Positions 42,221 to 52,394 of a stretch of 64,000 nt of DNA are shown one piece after another; within the stretch, counting starts at the first letter, position 1, and every line of letters begins with the position of its first letter. Source of the DNA: Halobacteriovoraceae bacterium (GTDB lineage Bacteria > Bdellovibrionota > Bacteriovoracia > Bacteriovoracales > Bacteriovoracaceae); contig JACKAK010000001.1 of NCBI GenBank assembly GCA_020635115.1, positions 62,001 to 126,000 of the forward strand, in the 5' to 3' direction. Position numbers and translations under genes: made by a program. The notes under the pieces are model-generated. The model made no database searches. It had not been told where the DNA came from and saw nothing but the letters and a program-made list of their open reading frames with translations.

Positions 42221-43041
42221 AGTTTTCTGTTCCAATCAAATTGCTCTGCCCCACCTTTTTCCTTTGGCTTTGGTGGTGGTTCAAAGTCCTCACATCCAGA
42301 AATGATTTCATTTGTTTCATTCTTTACAATTATTTTTTTATCTAACTGAATATAGTTACTTTTTTTAGTTTTAGTTCTTGAATCATAGAAGGCCATCTCA
42401 ATTTGAAATTCTCCGATAAGAGATTTTCCTCCGTTTATTGAATTTGGAACTAACGAAAACTCCTCTACTCTGTAGGGCATCGTTTCTTCTCGGACTGGAC
42501 TTATCGTTAACTGCTGGTCAGGAGCAAATACATCTTCCAGAACAACTTCATCAATTACTTTCCTGTGATTAAATGCAGGGCATTTAAATCTTTCAAATCT
42601 AGTAGAAACAGAAGCGGCCGAATAGAAAATTTGCACAATCCCTTTTTCTAACTGCCTTACTCTAAAATTATTCATTCTTTCAGTACCAGGAACAACAAAG
42701 GGAACGTACATAAAACCTAAGTTATCTTGTCCAGCAATTGTACTACGAGAAATTCTCACTAACCATGAATCTACATTAGTTAATTCTGAAATTTTTAAGA
42801 CATCGGTTCTTTCTAATTTGGGAAACTGAATAGTAAAACGAACTCCTTTAGACACTTCTTGCTTATAATATGGGCCTACTTTCCAATCTACAATTTCAAA
42901 ATCTTTTACAGAGGTGTCTTTAACTTTTAATATTACTGTTCTATCCTGCCCATAGGTAACAGTTGAAGTTTCACGACAAGAAACAAAATTTAATAAAATT
43001 AAAAGACAAAAAATTATTACTGAACAACGATAATTTCGCAC
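42217..43041 (-). CDS. Lipoprotein of unknown function, 274 aa
   Basis: The signal peptide ends in the lipobox LLNFVSC (residue 22), so it is lipid-anchored. The body is beta-rich (TVTYGQDRTVILKVKDTSV, GVRFTIQFPKLER) and ends in a proline-rich tail (FEPPPKPKEKGG). Its ATG lies inside the 3' end of the manA gene, a 25-base overlap, so the two are cotranscribed. No family recognised; the tail suggests an envelope-spanning or surface position. Confidence 0.65.
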   Translation of the reverse strand: MRNYRCSVIIFCLLILLNFVSCRETSTVTYGQDRTVILKVKDTSVKDFEIVDWKVGPYYKQEVSKGVRFTIQFPKLERTDVLKISELTNVDSWLVRISRSTIAGQDNLGFMYVPFVVPGTERMNNFRVRQLEKGIVQIFYSAASVSTRFERFKCPAFNHRKVIDEVVLEDVFAPDQQLTISPVREETMPYRVEEFSLVPNSINGGKSLIGEFQIEMAFYDSRTKTKKSNYIQLDKKIIVKNETNEIISGCEDFEPPPKPKEKGGAEQFDWNRKL

Positions 43042-44012
43042 AACGAGCTCACTCCTTTGAGAGAAATTGATCCAAATTCAATCTCTTTACACATGATTGT
43101 ATCATATTCCTTCACATGTAGGGAGTTATCGGCAAGTTCTATTTTCACTTCTCCATAAAGACAGAAGAAACTTGTCGGCCTTTTTGTACTATTGATAGTA
43201 CAAAACTGATCTTTAGTGAGATTAACTTTGTATGCAGTGAAATCAAAATGTTGTGCAAGTTTAGCAACTTCGTTTGTAACATATTCAGGTGAAATTTTAA
43301 ATCTATCAGGTTGATTAAAGTTTTTATCAAATTCAATTACTTCCATTGCTTTTTTCACATGGAGATCCCTGGGCCTTCCATCATTTCCTAATCTGTTCCA
43401 GTCCCATACCCTATAAGTGATACCACAAGACTGTTGTATCTCAATAAGCATAACTCCCTTACCTATCGCATGAATCGCACCGGCCGGAACAAATATAAAA
43501 TCTCCTTTTTTAACAGGAATAAAATTAAGTAAAAGGTTAACATCCTGGCCATGATTAATTGCATTCAGGAAATCTTCTTTTGTCACTCCTGCTTTTAATC
43601 CTAGAAATATTCCAGAATTCTTTTGAGAATCCAATATGTACCAACACTCTGTTTTTCCTTTTGAGTTCTCATGTTTTCGCGCATAATCGTCTCCTGGATG
43701 AACTTGGACAGAAAGATTATCAGAAGTTTCTATATACTTAACCAAATAGGGAATTTGAGTTTCATCGAACACATTGCTTAGTCTCGTTCCGTCCTCTAGA
43801 AAGCATTGTTGATTTTCAAGGATAGAAACTTCAAGCGTCTCACCAATTTTTTCTTTTGAAGTTATTCCCTTTAATTTAGCAAGTTTATGCCCACCCCAGA
43901 TTTTTTCAATCACAAATGGTCTCAATTTCAATAATTTATTATCCAAAAAATGACTCCAAGTGAGAATAATATTGGCCATAATTCTGTCATAGTTAGCAAA
44001 TATTGAAATCAT
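43017..44012 (-). CDS. manA: Mannose-6-phosphate isomerase, class I
   Basis: The enzyme interconverts mannose-6-phosphate and fructose-6-phosphate and feeds GDP-mannose synthesis. The 331-residue protein has RPFVIEKIWGG near the start. The zinc ligands appear in SVQVHPGDDYA, GKTECWYIL and VPAGAIHAIG, and the active-site region in GITYRVWDWNR. It is the short, Bacillus-type form. The start at 44012 lies after GTGGTGA; ATG 43979 is an alternative, since the first 11 residues are not family-like. It is cytoplasmic. Confidence 0.9.
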   Translation of the reverse strand: MISIFANYDRIMANIILTWSHFLDNKLLKLRPFVIEKIWGGHKLAKLKGITSKEKIGETLEVSILENQQCFLEDGTRLSNVFDETQIPYLVKYIETSDNLSVQVHPGDDYARKHENSKGKTECWYILDSQKNSGIFLGLKAGVTKEDFLNAINHGQDVNLLLNFIPVKKGDFIFVPAGAIHAIGKGVMLIEIQQSCGITYRVWDWNRLGNDGRPRDLHVKKAMEVIEFDKNFNQPDRFKISPEYVTNEVAKLAQHFDFTAYKVNLTKDQFCTINSTKRPTSFFCLYGEVKIELADNSLHVKEYDTIMCKEIEFGSISLKGVSSLCEIIVVQ

Positions 44013-44081
44013 TCACCACAGCAACTACGCAAAATAAAACAAGACTCATTTTTGATAGACCTTATGTGATAGTCTATACTC

Positions 44082-44786
44082 ATGAGAAATCATAGAGCTC
44101 CCCTTTTATTAATACCCAATGTTGTCCTATATCCAGGCTGTACATTACCGTTATATGTAGTTGAACCCATTTACATTAAGGTTATCGAAGATTGTGTTAA
44201 TAATTCTCAAAATATCGCAATTTCATTGGCATCGATGAATCCTCATATTGGACCTACAGAGAATTTTGAATCAAACCCTAATGAAATGATTTCACCAAAA
44301 AGAATTTGCACGATGGGAATTCCCTACATTCTTGGAACAGGGCCAGGACATGGAATACATGTTATTATAAGGGGGGAAAGAAGAGTTCTCCTCACTCGTT
44401 TAGTTCAAAACCTTCCTTATCCAATTTATGAATTGTCTGAATTAGAAGAAACTTCTGGCCACGGCCATTTACCTCAAAAGGCCCTTGAAAGCTTAACCGC
44501 TATTCTTCACGAGTGGATTGATTTCAACATTTTAGATTCTAAAGAAAAGATGACTATAAAAAACCAATTACATAGTGTTCAAAACATTTGTTCATATATA
44601 TGTACATTTCTGATTAGAGATCCAGAGCTAAAGCAAATCTTACTTGAAATGGATGACCTTTTAGAAAAAATACTTATATTGCAAGTTTTGGTTGGGGAGA
44701 ATTATACTTACATTGAAAACGCGTTGCACAAGCAATCTCTTTTTGACTTCGAACTCTTAGAAAACACTTTTCCAATTGCAAACTAA
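44082..44786 (+). CDS. LON substrate-binding domain protein
   Basis: The 234 residues match the N-terminal domain of Lon proteases without ATPase or peptidase parts. LLLIPNVVLYPGCTLPLYVV is the opening strand pair and GIHVIIRGERRVLLTRLVQ the core. The second half is helical. Such stand-alone LON proteins are widespread and poorly understood; binding of misfolded protein is assumed. It is divergent from manA with a 69-base gap that must hold both promoters, and lies 79 bases ahead of leuS. Confidence 0.85.
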   Translation: MRNHRAPLLLIPNVVLYPGCTLPLYVVEPIYIKVIEDCVNNSQNIAISLASMNPHIGPTENFESNPNEMISPKRICTMGIPYILGTGPGHGIHVIIRGERRVLLTRLVQNLPYPIYELSELEETSGHGHLPQKALESLTAILHEWIDFNILDSKEKMTIKNQLHSVQNICSYICTFLIRDPELKQILLEMDDLLEKILILQVLVGENYTYIENALHKQSLFDFELLENTFPIAN

Positions 44787-44865
44787 CCTATTCGAATCCC
44801 TCTAGATATGTTACGAATAGCTATCTAAATTGACATATCGAGCTATTACCTAACGTGGGGAGAGA

Positions 44866-47271
44866 ATGGAATATAATTTTAATGAGATTGAGAAAAAATG
44901 GCAAAACTATTGGGAAACTCATAAAACCTTTAGGGCAGATGATCTTGATAAGACAAAAGAAAAATTCTATGCCCTTGATATGTTCCCCTATCCATCAGGA
45001 GCGGGTCTCCATGTAGGACATCCAGAAGGTTATACGGCAACAGATATCATTTCAAGATATAAAAGAATGAAAGGTTTTAATGTACTCCACCCAATGGGTT
45101 GGGATAGCTTTGGTCTTCCAACAGAAAACTATGCAATTAAAACTGGAATTCATCCACAGAAAATTACTGAAGACAATGTAGCAACATTTAAAAAGCAATT
45201 GAAGTCACTTGGATTTTCATATGACTGGGACCGCGAAATTGCCACCAGCGATGTCAATTACTATAAATGGACTCAGTGGATTTTTTCAGAGCTCTATAAT
45301 AAAGGTCTGGCCTATGAAGATGAAATTTCTGTCAATTGGTGTCCAGAACTAAAAACAGTTCTGGCAAACGAAGAAATAGTTGATGGAAAATCTGAAGTTG
45401 GAGGACATGAAGTTGTAAGAAGGCCCATGAAGCAATGGATGCTCAAAATAACTGAATATGCTGAAAGATTGATTCAAGATTTGGAAGATTTAGATTGGCC
45501 AGAGAATATTAAGGATATGCAACGCAACTGGATAGGTAAATCCGAAGGAGCGTCAGTAAGATTTGATGTCGTTGGGATCAAGGATCAAATCGAGGTTTTT
45601 ACAACTAGGCCCGATACCCTCTTTGGTGCAACATATATGGTTCTCGCTCCGGAACATCCTTTAGTAAATAATATTACTTCAAATGAGCGTAAAGATTCTG
45701 TTGCAGAATACATTATAAGAACTCAAAAAAAATCTGACTTAGAAAGAACTGATCTCAACAAAGACAAATCAGGGGTGTTCACAGGAGCTTACGCGGTTAA
45801 TCCTGTTAATAATAAAAAGATTCCCATTTGGATAGCTGACTATGTCCTTATATCTTATGGGACAGGGGCCATTATGGCCGTTCCAGCCCATGATACAAGA
45901 GATTGGGAATTTGCAAAAAAATATGAACTTCCCATTATTGAAGTTTTGAAAGGCGGAAAGGTAGAAGAGGAAGCTTTTCTAGAAGACGGAGAACATGTTA
46001 ATTCCGAGTTTTTAGATGGATTAAATAAACAAGATGCAATTATTACTATTATTGATTGGCTTGAGAAAAAAGAGCTTGGAAAGAAAAAAATTAATTTTAA
46101 GCTAAGGGACTGGATTTTTTCACGTCAACGATACTGGGGAGAGCCATTTCCAATATTAAAATTTGCAGATGGAACTGTTAGGGTTTTAAACAAAGACGAA
46201 CTTCCCCTAGCTCTTCCTGATGTAAAAAAATACGAACCATCTGGAACAGGAGAATCCCCCCTAGCAACAATAGATGAGTGGTTAAACATCACTGACCCAA
46301 AAACGGGGAAAAAGTGTAAAAGAGAAACAAATACTATGCCTCAGTGGGCCGGTTCTTGTTGGTATTATCTTAGATTTATTGATCCTAGTAACGATGTTGA
46401 GGCCTGGAACAAAGAAAAAGAAAGATACTGGATGCCAGTGGATCTCTATATTGGAGGAACTGAACACGCTGTACTTCACTTATTGTATGCAAGATTTTGG
46501 CATAAGGTACTTTACGATCTAGGTCATGTTTCTACAAAAGAGCCTTTTCAAAAACTTGTCAATCAAGGTATGATTCTCGGAGAAGATGGCGAAAAGATGA
46601 GTAAGTCTCGAGGTAATGTCATCAATCCAGATTCAGTTGTAGATCAATATGGGGCCGATACTCTTAGACTCTATGAAATGTTCATGGGCCCTCTTGAAAA
46701 AACTAAGCCTTGGTCAATGAAAGGTGTAAAAGGTGTTTATAACTTTTTAAATAGATCATACAAATTCTTTGCAGACAGTAATCATTGGATAGATGGTAAA
46801 GAAGATGAAGAAGTGTTGAAACTACTTCATAAATCTATAAAAAAGGTGTCTCAAGATATAGAAAATTTACGATTCAATACTGCGATTTCACAGCTCATGA
46901 TTTTTTTAAACCTAGTGATAAAAAAGAAAGCTGTTACAAAATCAACAGTTGAAACTTTTGCACTCGTTCTCTCTCCACTTGCACCACATATGTGTGAAGA
47001 AATTTGGCAACTTCTTGGAAACCAAGAAAGTCTGGCCTACGCAAAGTGGCCTGCATATGATGAAGATTTAGCAAAAGATGATCTCATTACTGTGGGAGTA
47101 CAAATCAACGGAAAAACAAGAGGCACAGTTTCAGCGCCAGCAGATATTAGTAAAGAAGAATTTTTAAATATCGCAAAATCTGAACCAATTGTAGCTAAAT
47201 ATTTAGAGGGAAAAAATATTATAAAAGAAATTTATGTTCCTGGTAAAATTTGCAATTTTGTTGTGAAATAA
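44866..47271 (+). CDS. leuS: Leucyl-tRNA synthetase
   Basis: The enzyme charges tRNA-Leu. The 801-residue protein is the normal bacterial size (about 800-880). The HIGH-type motif is HVGHPEG near residue 49, and the KMSKS loop is EKMSKSRGNVINP near 576. The CP1 editing domain lies between (TTRPDTLFGATYMVLAPEHP). The C-terminal VQINGKTRGTVSAP motif is also typical. GGGGAGAG precedes the ATG. All residues needed for charging seem present. Confidence 0.97.
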   Translation: MEYNFNEIEKKWQNYWETHKTFRADDLDKTKEKFYALDMFPYPSGAGLHVGHPEGYTATDIISRYKRMKGFNVLHPMGWDSFGLPTENYAIKTGIHPQKITEDNVATFKKQLKSLGFSYDWDREIATSDVNYYKWTQWIFSELYNKGLAYEDEISVNWCPELKTVLANEEIVDGKSEVGGHEVVRRPMKQWMLKITEYAERLIQDLEDLDWPENIKDMQRNWIGKSEGASVRFDVVGIKDQIEVFTTRPDTLFGATYMVLAPEHPLVNNITSNERKDSVAEYIIRTQKKSDLERTDLNKDKSGVFTGAYAVNPVNNKKIPIWIADYVLISYGTGAIMAVPAHDTRDWEFAKKYELPIIEVLKGGKVEEEAFLEDGEHVNSEFLDGLNKQDAIITIIDWLEKKELGKKKINFKLRDWIFSRQRYWGEPFPILKFADGTVRVLNKDELPLALPDVKKYEPSGTGESPLATIDEWLNITDPKTGKKCKRETNTMPQWAGSCWYYLRFIDPSNDVEAWNKEKERYWMPVDLYIGGTEHAVLHLLYARFWHKVLYDLGHVSTKEPFQKLVNQGMILGEDGEKMSKSRGNVINPDSVVDQYGADTLRLYEMFMGPLEKTKPWSMKGVKGVYNFLNRSYKFFADSNHWIDGKEDEEVLKLLHKSIKKVSQDIENLRFNTAISQLMIFLNLVIKKKAVTKSTVETFALVLSPLAPHMCEEIWQLLGNQESLAYAKWPAYDEDLAKDDLITVGVQINGKTRGTVSAPADISKEEFLNIAKSEPIVAKYLEGKNIIKEIYVPGKICNFVVK

Positions 47272-47284
47272 GTCATAATGGGCC

Positions 47285-48037
47285 ATGGGAAAATATATTT
47301 ACCTTGGCCTAGCTACAATTTTCTTTTTTTTCTTAGAGTTTAGAAAACCGTTTTTCACACGAAAATTAAATATTAAAAAAAATCTTAATAATTTCTTACT
47401 TACTTTGTCCTCTCTTCTCATAATTAAGCTCACTTCTTATATGGGTTTGTTTTCTCTTTGGAGTGACTTAATACCAAGTATTGGTATAGAAATCAAAAAC
47501 ATGTCGGCTCTTCCCCGAGTAGGCCTTACCATAATAATTCTTGATTTTTGTATATATTGGCAACATCGTTTTTTTCATTTGAGTTCATTTTTATTTAAAT
47601 TGCATATCCCACACCACACTGATGAAGAATTAAATGTGAGTAGTGCCTTAAGGTTTCATCCGAGTGAAATATTTTTATCAGCTTTTTATAAACTGTTCAT
47701 AGTAAATCTAATTGGAATTTCATTCACTGATTACGCTTTATATGAAGTTATCCTCACTAGTTTTGCTCTTTTTAACCACAGTAATATAAAAATTCCTGAG
47801 CGAATTAATGACTTCCTGGAATATTTTTTTATCACTCCTACTTTGCACTACGTTCATCACATCAATGAAAGTAAATTGATGAATATGAACTTCGGAAACA
47901 TATTTAACATTTGGGATAGGCTCTTTGGAACTTATCTCAACTGGAAAACTCTTGATCTTGGGCACCTAAAACAGGGCGTTAAAAACTATCCACAAAAAAA
48001 TTTTTCTTCATTACTTTTCTTAAAAAAAGATCAGTAA
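47285..48037 (+). CDS. Fatty acid hydroxylase / sterol desaturase family protein
   Basis: The 250-residue membrane protein has four or five hydrophobic segments. The histidine clusters for a di-iron centre are HRFFH, HIPHH, HSN and HYVHH, in the normal order. These enzymes add hydroxyl groups or double bonds to lipids at the inner membrane. The substrate is not deducible. The gene begins 13 bases after leuS, so some readthrough is likely. Confidence 0.85.
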   Translation: MGKYIYLGLATIFFFFLEFRKPFFTRKLNIKKNLNNFLLTLSSLLIIKLTSYMGLFSLWSDLIPSIGIEIKNMSALPRVGLTIIILDFCIYWQHRFFHLSSFLFKLHIPHHTDEELNVSSALRFHPSEIFLSAFYKLFIVNLIGISFTDYALYEVILTSFALFNHSNIKIPERINDFLEYFFITPTLHYVHHINESKLMNMNFGNIFNIWDRLFGTYLNWKTLDLGHLKQGVKNYPQKNFSSLLFLKKDQ

Positions 48038-48164
48038 AGCTCTAAAACAACGCCAATAACATACCAATACTGTCAAGTATTGTTCCAAATTTAATCTATA
48101 GTTGACTAAATTTGCGGAAAATTTTGCCGATCCTTAGTTAAACAACTTAACAAAGGACGGCCCG

Positions 48165-49436
48165 ATGAGTAAAAAAACAATCGCTGTTATCATGACACTC
48201 ATATTGAATGTTGGTCTGGCCGGATGGGATCAAGACGTAAGGAATGTCGTCAATCAGTACCCAATTAAATTAGACAATACATTTTCATCAACCTTACTTG
48301 GACTTTGCTATGCTTATCCAAGACTTCTTGAGGGAGATCGATTTCCAATTAAGACCATAAAGGTACCGACAAACATGCTTGATAGTCGCGGCCTAAATAT
48401 AAAGGTTGGACTTGTTCGCAATAAAAATGGAAAAATAAACAGAGATGCTCCTTATGTTTTTGTTATAACAGGAGCATTTAATAATTTGAATGGTGCCTTA
48501 CCAAAATCTATGATGAATGCATTCTTAGATATGGGATACAATACCGTCGTTATACCCAATCCATGGGGAACAGAATTTATAAAAAGTGGTACTCGAAAAC
48601 CAGTTGGAACAATTCTTTACGAGGCCGAGGTCATTCATGATGTAATTAAAAACACAGCAAAACTACTGCTCATCGATAAGTTTAGATTGTTTGGTATAAG
48701 TTATGGCTCATTTTTGGCCGCAATGGTTTCAACATTTAACGCTCAAGATGGAAGTCCTTATAATATTTTAGACACAACAATCATTTCACCACCTGTAAAT
48801 ATGGGGCATACCTTAGAAAACTTGGATGTTTTGGTTTCACAGACAAAAAAATACCATGGGGCCTCAGTTATTCAATCAGCAATTAACCTTTTCAAATTTT
48901 GTCAAAAAACATCACCTAGTGTTTATCGCAAAAAGGATCAAAACACGGCCAAGGGTCTAGTTGTCTCAGTGGGGTTTCATGGTGAACTTATAAACTCTGT
49001 CACTCTCTATGATGATTTAAAACATCTTAATATTGTCCCAAAGCGAAATTTGAAAATTTTGAGTTCAGTAGAAAGACAAAAGCTCACCCACTATGAATAT
49101 TACCAGTATCAAAGAGAACGAAAGAAAGAGGTTGATATCTTTGACAATTGGGTTAAAAACTATAATTTTTCAAAATATTTCCACGACTTTGCTCCTGAAG
49201 CAAAAGAACAGATCACTAGTGATTTTGGCAGACTATCTTATTGGATTAATCAGTCCAAAGTTTTGGGATATGACAAATTTAGAATACTGATTGCTGAAGA
49301 TGATTTTTTAAATTCGCAAGAAGATATTTATGAAGGATTTGAAGATGACTCTATATATCTAAGATTTGGTGGCCATTATGGTTTTCGAGATCAAAGTTGG
49401 TATTTTAATTTTCTTAAGGAGGCATATTTAAATTAG
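48165..49436 (+). CDS. Exported alpha/beta-hydrolase, 423 aa
   Basis: A leader (KKTIAVIMTLILNVGLAG) precedes an alpha/beta-hydrolase body. APYVFVITGAFNNLNGALPK is the oxyanion strand, and FRLFGISYGSFLAAM carries the GxSxG elbow serine (about residue 185). A late Asp may sit in ILIAEDDFLNSQ and the His in RFGGHYGF, giving a full triad. The reaction is unknown; exported esterase or lipase activity is likely. AAAGGAC precedes the ATG. It stands alone in its transcription unit. Confidence 0.72.
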   Translation: MSKKTIAVIMTLILNVGLAGWDQDVRNVVNQYPIKLDNTFSSTLLGLCYAYPRLLEGDRFPIKTIKVPTNMLDSRGLNIKVGLVRNKNGKINRDAPYVFVITGAFNNLNGALPKSMMNAFLDMGYNTVVIPNPWGTEFIKSGTRKPVGTILYEAEVIHDVIKNTAKLLLIDKFRLFGISYGSFLAAMVSTFNAQDGSPYNILDTTIISPPVNMGHTLENLDVLVSQTKKYHGASVIQSAINLFKFCQKTSPSVYRKKDQNTAKGLVVSVGFHGELINSVTLYDDLKHLNIVPKRNLKILSSVERQKLTHYEYYQYQRERKKEVDIFDNWVKNYNFSKYFHDFAPEAKEQITSDFGRLSYWINQSKVLGYDKFRILIAEDDFLNSQEDIYEGFEDDSIYLRFGGHYGFRDQSWYFNFLKEAYLN

Positions 49437-49556
49437 AATTATTTACTTGCTGTACTATATATTTTTATAATTCTTTTTGTATTTAGTTTATTAAACATCT
49501 CAACATAACTCAAAAAATGAGCTAGTATCCGGCCAAATTCATACTAAGCAAGAAAA

Positions 49557-50651
49557 ATGAAACATAAAATATTTCTAAAATTTTTAACATTTTTTCTTTT
49601 AGTCTCCTCTTTATCTGCTCAAAATGTAGACCCTCTTTTTGGACTTGAAAACGAATTTTCAAAATTTAGTACAAAAATTCATGGCCCAATAATCTTATTG
49701 CCAAATATTGCAGCATTACCATTTGTCATTTTTTCAGATTTTGGATTAACTCTTGGAATTTCATCATTGGTCGTCACAATTTCTACCGGTGGATTTTTTC
49801 TGGGACAGACGTTAAATCGAAGAGCATTGGAAAAATACTATGAACATGCAAAAAAAAATGAGCAAAATTTAAATGTTGAAGTAGTGGGCAACCAAATAAA
49901 AATAATCAATTCGAATAAGTTCCATTTAATTGCAAAAAATGATTTTGGTGTCATCGAATTTAATAACTCTCCATCCACTGTTAGTTTTTTTAAAGAAAAT
50001 ATAGATTTCGTTGACGAATTCATGTTCAAAAAAACTAAAAATCTTAAGTTAGGTCCAAAAGGTTTTTTGAATTCAGGTCAAATACACATAGATTATGTCA
50101 CTGGCCTTGAGGAAAACCCACAGCTCCTCATAGACTTCTTAGTTGATCTCACAAACCATCCAGGTCTGTATCGTGGCCCACTAAGCAGTAGCGACAAATT
50201 CACTTCAAAAGATCCACTTAGTAATATTAGAAAATTTCGAAAGGTTTTAAACTATTTTAATTCTCGAAAATCAAATTTTAAAAGAATAATAAGGTTACTA
50301 AAGGATGCTGGCCTTGGACGAGTTGGTGATGGGCATGCCTTTTCGTTAAGAAAAGAGAGTTTAGAGACTAGGTTTTGGCGTCCACAATATTCAGTGCATG
50401 AGATCATACTATTTTTAGATCTCATAAAAGCAAGATTAAATTATTTAAAAAAACACCCAAATCAAAAACTTAAACCACTCTTTCCAACTTATTTTACATA
50501 CACCTACCATAAGCAAATGAAAAAATATGTTGAAGAATCAGGACTTGATTGGAATGAATATGAAAAAATTCTCCCTAGAAGTTGGATTAGACTTTTTAAT
50601 TTTGAGAAGAAAATTGTTAATTATTGTCAAAAGCTTTTCAAAAGACATTGA
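49557..50651 (+). CDS. Exported protein, possible amidoligase-like fold, 364 aa
   Basis: A signal peptide (HKIFLKFLTFFLLVSSLSA) is followed by a hydrophobic pair (ILLPNIAALPFVIFSDFGL and LTLGISSLVVTISTGGFFLG). The soluble part follows from about 90. It includes GPKGFLNSGQIHIDYVTGL and RFWRPQYSVHEIILFLDL. A short histidine-containing GQIHIDY strand and RPQYS block slightly recall amidoligase-type proteins, but the match is weak. The function should be treated as unknown. The 3' end overlaps the convergent CTP-kinase-like gene by 14 bases. Confidence 0.5.
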   Translation: MKHKIFLKFLTFFLLVSSLSAQNVDPLFGLENEFSKFSTKIHGPIILLPNIAALPFVIFSDFGLTLGISSLVVTISTGGFFLGQTLNRRALEKYYEHAKKNEQNLNVEVVGNQIKIINSNKFHLIAKNDFGVIEFNNSPSTVSFFKENIDFVDEFMFKKTKNLKLGPKGFLNSGQIHIDYVTGLEENPQLLIDFLVDLTNHPGLYRGPLSSSDKFTSKDPLSNIRKFRKVLNYFNSRKSNFKRIIRLLKDAGLGRVGDGHAFSLRKESLETRFWRPQYSVHEIILFLDLIKARLNYLKKHPNQKLKPLFPTYFTYTYHKQMKKYVEESGLDWNEYEKILPRSWIRLFNFEKKIVNYCQKLFKRH

Positions 50652-51285
50652 AGAGTTTATCTAAAAAGCTAAGTCCAAGTCCAGAGAGTACGGGTATAGT
50701 AAGATTATCATCAATTTTTCCTGAAAAAAGTTCTGAAATTGCTCCTATTAGGCCACCTAAGAGACAAAAGTATGTTAACTCAACTGAAGGGCCTGTAAAA
50801 AAAAGCCCATAGGCCGTGGCAATAGCTGTGCAAGTGACAAAACAAGCAAAAGACCCTTGCCATGACTTTCCTGGAATTATCCGATCTTTACCATACAGTA
50901 TTCCAAAATATGAAGATATCGGATCGGCAAAAACCAGAAAAAAAATGGATAAAATTGCCATTTTTTCATCATATAAAAAAAGTGATAGCGAAATACCTGA
51001 AGCATAATAAGGAACTCCGCTAAAAGAGTTTTTTTCTGACTCTCGCATAAAAGGTCCCATTATAAAAAAGACGTAGCGATTGATTTTGGGAAAATAAAGT
51101 CTAATAATATCTGTTGTTAAGGCCAAAAATGCACAAACAGCAGCAATTATTGCCCAGGTTATTTGGGGTAATGCAAATTCGTAGTAGATGCTTACAGCAG
51201 TAGAACCCATAACAATATGCCATATTTTTCTGGCCAGATGGAGGTCATTGCGTTTTTTAAATACTGGATCATATTTTAATTCCAA
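50638..51285 (-). CDS. Dolichol kinase / CTP-dependent diacylglycerol kinase family protein
   Basis: The 215-residue protein has six to seven membrane segments. ARKIWHIVMGS opens the family pattern; ADPISSYFGILYGKDRIIPG and KSWQGSFACF carry the conserved D/G/K residues, and KIDDNLTIPVLSG closes it. Relatives phosphorylate dolichol, phytol or diacylglycerol with CTP in the membrane. The lipid substrate here is not known. Confidence 0.8.
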   Translation of the reverse strand: MELKYDPVFKKRNDLHLARKIWHIVMGSTAVSIYYEFALPQITWAIIAAVCAFLALTTDIIRLYFPKINRYVFFIMGPFMRESEKNSFSGVPYYASGISLSLFLYDEKMAILSIFFLVFADPISSYFGILYGKDRIIPGKSWQGSFACFVTCTAIATAYGLFFTGPSVELTYFCLLGGLIGAISELFSGKIDDNLTIPVLSGLGLSFLDKLFNVF

Positions 51286-51446
51286 GATACTGCTCCTTAC
51301 CTTAAAAGCTACTTTATTTACTTAGCTAAAAAAAGCAAAAATCCAACAAAAAAATACTTTGGATTATTATTAAATTTGAGACATAATATTAGGGTCCATG
51401 TTGTATTAAAACAGGACTATGTGACATTTTTACCAAGGATGATGGA

Positions 51447-52394
51447 TTGTCCTCATTATTTTCCAACCAACAGTTCAATTCAAGACCACACATTGAAAAT
51501 GTTCGCAAAAACAAGATACTTGCTATAGGTGGTGGTAAGGGTGGTGTTGGAAAAAGTTTAGTGACGGCCAATATTTCAATATGTCTTGCGTTAATGGGTT
51601 TTAAGGTTGTAAGTATTGACCTCGACTTAGGAGGGGCAAATTTACATACATGTCTAGGAGTTCCCGTTCCCGATAAAACATTAACTGACTATGTTTCAAA
51701 AAAAACGGCCGATTTGAATGAACTTTGTGTTCCAACGGCCATTGATAATCTGTCAATTATTAGTGGGGCCCAAGATGATCTTGGTATTGCTAATCTTAAG
51801 CAAATCCAAAAAAGTAAAATACTAGCGAAGCTAGGAGAATTAAATGCTGATTACGTCATCTTAGATCTTGGTGCAGGGACAACTTTCAATACTATCGATT
51901 TTTTTATTTCTGCAGATCAGGGAATTCTTATTGCACTACCTGAACCTACTTCAATAGAGAACACTTATCGTTTTATCAAATCAGTTTTCCATAGAAAATT
52001 AAAAACAGCAGAAGAATTATTAGAAATTGGACCTCTTATCGATCAGGCCATGAATAGTAAGATTTCTGAAAATATGGCACCTGTAAATTTAGTTCAAAAA
52101 GTAATTGAGATAAATCCCATTATGGGTCAAAAACTCAAAAATGAGATCACGCGTATTACTCCTAAATTAATCATCAACCAGGTAAGAACACAAGCAGACA
52201 TAGATATTGGTTTTTCGATGAAAATAATTTGTAAAAAGTATTTTGGTATGGATTTAGATTATGTTGGTTATCTAGATTATGATGCAACCGTATGGCAATC
52301 TGTTAAAAAAAGAAAACCACTTTTAATGGAGTATCCAAACTCAACTCTCGTGGCAAACTTTGACCGCATAGTGCATAGAATATTGGATGTCTAA
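51447..52394 (+). CDS. MinD/FlhG-like ParA-family ATPase
   Basis: The start is TTG behind AAGGATGATGGA, since ATGs nearby are out of frame. The 315 residues have the deviant Walker A (GGGKGGVGKSLVTANIS, about residue 30), DLDLGGANLH and the Walker B strand YVILDLGAGTT. These mark the MinD/ParA group that positions cell structures by membrane binding. The C-terminal part suggests the FlhG-like branch. The J-domain/HTH gene starts at its stop (TAATG), so the two are coupled and may act together in cell-pole or flagellar placement. Confidence 0.85.
   Translation: MSSLFSNQQFNSRPHIENVRKNKILAIGGGKGGVGKSLVTANISICLALMGFKVVSIDLDLGGANLHTCLGVPVPDKTLTDYVSKKTADLNELCVPTAIDNLSIISGAQDDLGIANLKQIQKSKILAKLGELNADYVILDLGAGTTFNTIDFFISADQGILIALPEPTSIENTYRFIKSVFHRKLKTAEELLEIGPLIDQAMNSKISENMAPVNLVQKVIEINPIMGQKLKNEITRITPKLIINQVRTQADIDIGFSMKIICKKYFGMDLDYVGYLDYDATVWQSVKKRKPLLMEYPNSTLVANFDRIVHRILDV

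Noticed and set aside
44787..44865. tRNA-like TTCGAATCCC before leuS
   Set aside because: No acceptor stem or cloverleaf can be drawn around it; it is only a short inverted repeat, CTATTCG/CGAATAG.
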